NCBI GenBank assembly: GCA_001602645.1
Contig: LUYE01000021.1
Location: 49,865 to 113,864 of the forward strand
Source: Methanosarcinales archaeon Methan_01
Lineage (GTDB): Archaea; Halobacteriota; Methanosarcinia; Methanotrichales; Methanotrichaceae
Direction: 5' to 3'
DNA length: 64,000 nucleotides
Position 1 is the first letter of the stretch. Each line of letters starts with the position of its first letter. Position numbers and translations under genes: made by a program. Under the pieces are notes generated by a model. That model ran no database searches. It saw nothing but the letters and a program-made list of their open reading frames with translations, and was not told where the DNA came from. Shown one piece after another: positions 60,166 through 64,000 of this stretch.

Positions 60166-61932
60166 TTACCTTTTCCCAGGCTGATGGGAGGGTCCCGGAT
60201 CTGCCGGAAGGATCTCGGTCCTCGAAGGGGGGAGCTCCTTTCCTACGGCGAAGGAGTAGAGGGGGCCCCAATCCGGCAGGTCGAGGCCTAGGGCCGAGGT
60301 GACGGGGTCGTCGAAGAAGCAGCCTATGCCGCAACCTCTCAGCCCTGCCGCCTCCGCCTCCAGGTAGAGGGTCTGGCCGACGATCCCGCACTCCCAGTGG
60401 AGCCGGCTGTAGAACCAGGGGCCTCGATCCTCCAGGGCCGTCTTGAGGGGAGCGATCATGGAGGTGGTGAAACAGCAGTCCGAGGCGATCTTCTGGCCGC
60501 AGGTGAGGGCCCTCGCCAGGTCCCGGAAGTCTCCGGCCGCAAGCCTAAAAAATCCCGGCGGCGCCCCCTCAGGCCTCGCCCAATCAAAGCTCGCCCTCAT
60601 CTCGGCCCGCAGGCGGCTTTCGTGCTGCGGGTCTCGGAGGAGGAGATAGAGCCCTCGATCGAGGCCCAGAACTCGGTGAAGATAGATCGCAAGGTCGACC
60701 ACTTGCCTCCAGGGCGGGAGGCCAAAGGGGAACCTCCCCGGCCCCGGGATCGTCCTGGAGAGGGCCCGGAATAGATCCTCCCTCGTCATGCTGAAGGCGG
60801 GGTCCATGGCGATGGAGCTCCGGCGCCCACGAATCACCTTCCGCAAGGATAGAGGAGGATAGGAGAAACTGGGAAGACCCTTCCCATCGACGGCGATTTT
60901 TTCTTCGAATCCACCCTTATCCTCGGCCCCGCCCTCTCCCGGAGGCTTGGCCGCAGCTGCCGCCATCGCGGCGACGAGGGGCCAGGCGACGGGGGCCGGG
61001 CTGAGCCGGTCGGGCCGCCCCTGCCACCTCAACTCGCCGAACTCGGCCCGGACCTCCTCCGAGAGGCTGATGCCGTCGACCCTCTCGCCCCAGGGGTGGA
61101 CGGCGACGAGGCAGTCGGCGACCTCGGCCTCCGGATCGGCCCGGACCTCCCCACGTCCTGAGTCGCGGCCGTCGGTGAGCCCCAGGAGGAACGCCACCTC
61201 GTCGGTGCCGAGGCAGTCCAGGAGCGAGGCTTGCCACCCCAGGGCCGCCGAGGCGAAGCTCAGGGCCGCGAGGGCGTGGCCGACGTTGAGGTGGAGGTAG
61301 CGGAAGGCCCTCTCGCCGTACTTCCAGGCCTCCCGCCATGGTATCGATGATAAGCCTACGAGGACCGTCCCCTCCGGCAGGGCCATATCCCGCCAGGCCT
61401 CTTCCGAGAACCGGCCCCTCACCTCCAGGCCGTGCTCCCTGGGGGCGTAGTGAGCGACGGTCGGAGAGTCGAAGAGCCCCGGGACCGGCCCCGAGATGAG
61501 GTAGCCCTCCGTCGGGTGGAGGTTACCGCTGGAGGGATTGACCCGCAGCGCCCAGGCCGCCCCGCCGGCCCGCCTCCAGGCCGATATGGCGAGGGAGTCG
61601 AAGAGGAGCTGGGATACCGTATCGAAGCTCAAAGGCCGGGGCGGGACGTTCCCCCCGGTGAGGGCGAGGTCGTACGCCGGCCCCTCGCCGGGCGAGGGCT
61701 CGGGCCGGGCCAGCTCCACGAGCTCTGCGCCCCGAAACCTTCGAAAGGGCCGGGGCTCGTTGGCCCAGTCCATCGTCTTCGGCCCTGGAGCCATCCGGGG
61801 GAAGCTGTGCTTTGTCGCCTGGTGGTAGGCGAGAACGAATTCGAGCTCATCGGACAATTCGAGATCCTCCTGGGCGGGTCTGGTGGCAGGGTCGGAGTTT
61901 TGTCTTCCTTGGTCTGTATGTTTTGTCTTCAA
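60166..61932 (-). CDS. SagB-type nitroreductase, double-domain
   Basis: The 588-residue protein has two SagB/ThcOx-like FMN nitroreductase domains. The first (about residues 95-275) shows WRRAGGAAWALRVNPSSGNLHPTEGYLIS and FRYLHLNVGHALAALSFASAALG. The second (about 365-560) shows LRKVIRGRRSSIAMD, WFYSRLHWECGIVGQTLYLEAEAAGLRGCGIGCFFDD. SagB enzymes oxidise thiazoline or oxazoline rings in peptides, but no YcaO cyclodehydratase or small precursor peptide gene is near. A free-standing flavoenzyme with a small-molecule substrate is also possible. The start is a TTG at 61932. The FecCD gene lies upstream on the same strand, 40 bases away. Confidence 0.8.
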   Translation of the reverse strand: MKTKHTDQGRQNSDPATRPAQEDLELSDELEFVLAYHQATKHSFPRMAPGPKTMDWANEPRPFRRFRGAELVELARPEPSPGEGPAYDLALTGGNVPPRPLSFDTVSQLLFDSLAISAWRRAGGAAWALRVNPSSGNLHPTEGYLISGPVPGLFDSPTVAHYAPREHGLEVRGRFSEEAWRDMALPEGTVLVGLSSIPWREAWKYGERAFRYLHLNVGHALAALSFASAALGWQASLLDCLGTDEVAFLLGLTDGRDSGRGEVRADPEAEVADCLVAVHPWGERVDGISLSEEVRAEFGELRWQGRPDRLSPAPVAWPLVAAMAAAAAKPPGEGGAEDKGGFEEKIAVDGKGLPSFSYPPLSLRKVIRGRRSSIAMDPAFSMTREDLFRALSRTIPGPGRFPFGLPPWRQVVDLAIYLHRVLGLDRGLYLLLRDPQHESRLRAEMRASFDWARPEGAPPGFFRLAAGDFRDLARALTCGQKIASDCCFTTSMIAPLKTALEDRGPWFYSRLHWECGIVGQTLYLEAEAAGLRGCGIGCFFDDPVTSALGLDLPDWGPLYSFAVGKELPPSRTEILPADPGPSHQPGKR

Positions 61933-61972
61933 ATGGACTAACTTTTTTCGGCGAGCTGCTGTAACTGGATCA

Positions 61973-63070
61973 TCATGCCCAAAACTCTTTTCTTCTGCCT
62001 TTCAACATGAGATACATGAAGAACGGCACCCCGATCACCGATGTCATGATCCCCGTCGGTATCACCGTCGGGGCGATGATGTTCATGGCGACAGCGTCGG
62101 CGGTGACCAAAACCACGGCCCCCAGGATCCCCGACGCCGGAATCAAGAACCTGTGATCTCCCCCGAGGATCATCCGGGCCATGTGAGGCGCCACAAGCCC
62201 TATGAACCCGATCGTCCCGGTGAAGCAGACGATCGTCGCCACCACCATGCTCGACACCAACATTATGTATATCCTGACCCGATTTGCGTCCACCCCGATG
62301 CTCTTGGCTGTCTCGTCGCCCGCGGTCATGATGTTCAGATCCCAGGCCTTGAGCATCAGAAGCGGTATGCATACCGCAAAGACCCCGAATATCAGGGGGA
62401 TCTTGTTCCAGGAGAAGGCGGAGAGGGATCCCATCCCCCAAGAGGACATGAGCCGGAGCTGCTCATCGTCGGCGAAGTAGTTGAATAGCTGGCTCATGGC
62501 GGAAAAGAAGTAGTTGACGGCGATCCCCGCTAGGATCAGGGTCTCCGATGTGGCGCCCTTGATCGCCGCAAGCCCTATGATGAAGCTGGAGCAGAGGAAG
62601 GCGAAGACGAATGCGTTGCCGATGAGAAGGTAAGGTCCGCCGACGATCGAGATCCCTATGACCGCCGCCAGAGAGATGCCGAAATGGGCCCCGGCCGAGA
62701 TCCCGAGGGTAAAGGGGCTTGCAAGCGGGTTTTTCAATACCGCCTGCATTACGCATCCGCACACCCCAAATCCGATCCCGGCGATGACCCCGCCCACGAT
62801 CCTTGGAAACCTTATGTTCCAGACGACCCTCGAGGTCAGCAGGTCTACATTGAAGTAGCCGGGATAGAACCTGTCGATGATCGCATAGTAGGCATCTGCG
62901 ACGGATATGTTCATGGGTCCTATGGTTATGATCACTCCTGACAAGATGATGATGGTGGCGATGATCACCATCATGAAGATATAGCGTGCGAATACGAATG
63001 AGTCATGGGCTTCCTGCATCCTACTCCTCTTTCCCGCCCGGGTCGTAACTCGCCTCACAGTCTTCGTCAT
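61973..63070 (-). CDS. FecCD-type iron/cobalamin ABC transporter permease
   Basis: The permease of about 365 residues has some ten membrane segments with the FecCD/BtuC pattern: VVWNIRFPRIVGGVIAGIGFGVCGCVMQAVLKNPLASPFTLGISAGAHFG, SSWGMGSLSAFSW, and the ATPase-contact region FIGLVAPHMARMILGGDHRFLIPASG. It imports iron chelates or corrinoids. The ATPase and binding-protein genes are not in the window. The ATG at 63070 follows GGTGGTGA; a GTG at 63079 would add three residues. Confidence 0.9.
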   Translation of the reverse strand: MTKTVRRVTTRAGKRSRMQEAHDSFVFARYIFMMVIIATIIILSGVIITIGPMNISVADAYYAIIDRFYPGYFNVDLLTSRVVWNIRFPRIVGGVIAGIGFGVCGCVMQAVLKNPLASPFTLGISAGAHFGISLAAVIGISIVGGPYLLIGNAFVFAFLCSSFIIGLAAIKGATSETLILAGIAVNYFFSAMSQLFNYFADDEQLRLMSSWGMGSLSAFSWNKIPLIFGVFAVCIPLLMLKAWDLNIMTAGDETAKSIGVDANRVRIYIMLVSSMVVATIVCFTGTIGFIGLVAPHMARMILGGDHRFLIPASGILGAVVLVTADAVAMNIIAPTVIPTGIMTSVIGVPFFMYLMLKGRRKEFWA

Positions 63071-64000
63071 ATTCACCACCAGGCTTTACCTCTCGACGAC
63101 GACCAGCTTGTGCCATTTTTTGATCTTCAACGGTGAAAGTAATATCAGGCCGATAGCGTGAAGGGCCGCTAAGAGCCAAATGTCAAATGTCATTTTTTCG
63201 TTCCCCTGGAATTTCGTCTCGCTTGATATCAAAGAAATTTCAGCGCATCACGAGCTTTCCAACTTAGGCCGTCACATCTATGTGCTCTTCATCTTACTCC
63301 TGGAAAAAAATCTCTCCATGTCTTTATATGGTTTTTTAGTGATATCTGCACTCGGATTAGGGTTCTTGGCAGATGATTCGCACCATGGGATTTTGAAGTG
63401 GTCACCTTTCGCCCTTCGGTGTCGACAATCTTCCTCAGGGAATCGATTAAATATCTCCAGAAGCCGCCTGGAACCGTTGCAGAAGGCGCAAACGCTGGAA
63501 AGACCGAACGCAGAGGTTGTTTCGTTAGCCTTCATATTTGTAAAACACAATCCAATACCTCAAATATTATAACTAAATACTACCTTCTTATAGATTTCGG
63601 CATAATTACGTCATATTTAATATTGAAAATTAATATCCTATTAATGTAATAATAAACTGGATTTACGCAGTTGGCGGAGGTCATTCAGATGCCTCGCTCA
63701 TCAAATTATAAATTGAAGTATCTAAAAATATCCACGCTGTAGTATATTATTGCGCTAACTACGTACGTCTTAATCGATTGCTTATGTTGCTTGAGATTTG
63801 CCCTTTATGATGAACTTGCACAACATCATGAACTCGATTTACTGACGATGATTGAGAAATGTTAAACACGCACAAAATCAGTTATGATAGTTAATCTAAT
63901 CCTTAACTGATAGTTGACAAGTGCAGTTCTTATTGCATCTGTATAGTCCCGAAACCTTTGACTTTAAATACTCAACAATCCCGCATGGGAAAGCGAAATA
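63071..64000. other. AT-rich region without a recognisable gene
   Basis: About 930 bases are markedly poorer in GC than the rest of the window. ORFs of up to 130 codons occur here, but they overlap on both strands, have no recognisable motif and do not use the GC-rich codons of the other genes. Part of the region must hold the promoter of the FecCD gene. No tRNA, terminal repeats or transposase motifs were seen. Confidence 0.5.

Noticed and set aside
60166..61932. SagB-type gene as part of a RiPP (modified peptide) cluster
   Set aside because: No YcaO, lanthipeptide or small precursor peptide gene is visible nearby, so a RiPP cluster is not claimed.
63180..63572. 130-codon plus-strand ORF and the opposing 90-codon ORF in the AT-rich end
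   Set aside because: The frames overlap on opposite strands, have no motif, and the composition does not resemble the other genes. Kept only as a region of interest.
1..64000. CRISPR arrays, insertion sequences and rRNA genes
   Set aside because: No regularly spaced repeats, terminal inverted repeats with transposase motifs, or rRNA-like stretches were seen on reading the window.

Overview
The window is a 64 kb piece of a GC-rich archaeal chromosome. It most resembles the acetate-using methanogens of the Methanothrix (Methanosaeta) group. The signs are an MC1 chromosomal protein (51628-51900), a methanogenesis-marker-9 type protein (6311-7285), the methanofuran kinase MfnE (46753-47436), the ether-lipid prenyltransferase DGGGP synthase (42739-43560), archaeal ribosomal protein clusters, a thermosome and an archaeal GluRS. 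Assignment to genus is an inference from gene content and sequence style, not from a search.

Layout. 1-9.5 kb: a glycosyltransferase, a methyltransferase, a LigD-type 3'-phosphoesterase, an AEC permease, a radical SAM protein, a histone-deacetylase-fold protein and a 40-residue desulforedoxin. These are followed by a tightly overlapping marker-9 / CitG-like / DUF447 run and RadB. 9.5-14.9 kb: a secreted propeller protein, a CoA-binding protein, the oligosaccharyltransferase AglB and SerB. 15.2-19.4 kb: a long translation and targeting operon (S19e, PDCD5, PP-loop ATPase, L39e, L31e, aIF6, L18a/LX, prefoldin alpha, FtsY). 19.4-22.9 kb: protein-only RNase P (HARP), an NrpR-like sensor domain and PolX. 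23.2-27.8 kb: one gene for a 1537-residue exported multidomain protein. 28.1-35 kb: a long, divergent KamA-like radical SAM enzyme and two copies of a gene pair (solute-binding protein plus flavin-reductase-like protein), set among AT-rich spacers.

35-43.6 kb: purB, an MBL hydrolase, a tandem-HTH regulator overlapping dtdA, an alcohol dehydrogenase plus TrpD-like pair, an ORF of unknown function and DGGGP synthase. 43.7-51.4 kb: an S-component-like membrane protein, gltX, a Nudix hydrolase, mfnE, a zinc-ribbon protein, EF-1beta, tRNA-Ala(CGC), a TPR protein, the tRNA-splicing endonuclease, a divergent GAPDH-like protein and an APS-kinase-like protein. 51.6-57.9 kb: MC1, a secreted cache-like protein, the nusG-L11-L1-L10-L12 cluster and a thermosome subunit. 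57.9-63.1 kb: glycogen phosphorylase, a SagB-type nitroreductase and a FecCD permease. The last 0.9 kb is AT-rich with no recognisable gene.

Much of the window is housekeeping: translation, protein folding and targeting, tRNA processing and proofreading, and coenzyme biosynthesis. The unusual material is the exported proteins, the duplicated binding-protein/flavoprotein pair without permeases, several enzymes that keep a family fold but lose diagnostic substrate residues, and a set of genes whose TATA box lies about 27 bases before the start codon, which predicts leaderless mRNAs. No CRISPR array, insertion sequence or rRNA gene was seen. Starts were often moved from the longest ORF to a TTG, GTG or internal ATG preceded by a Shine-Dalgarno sequence or placed at the expected transcription start.
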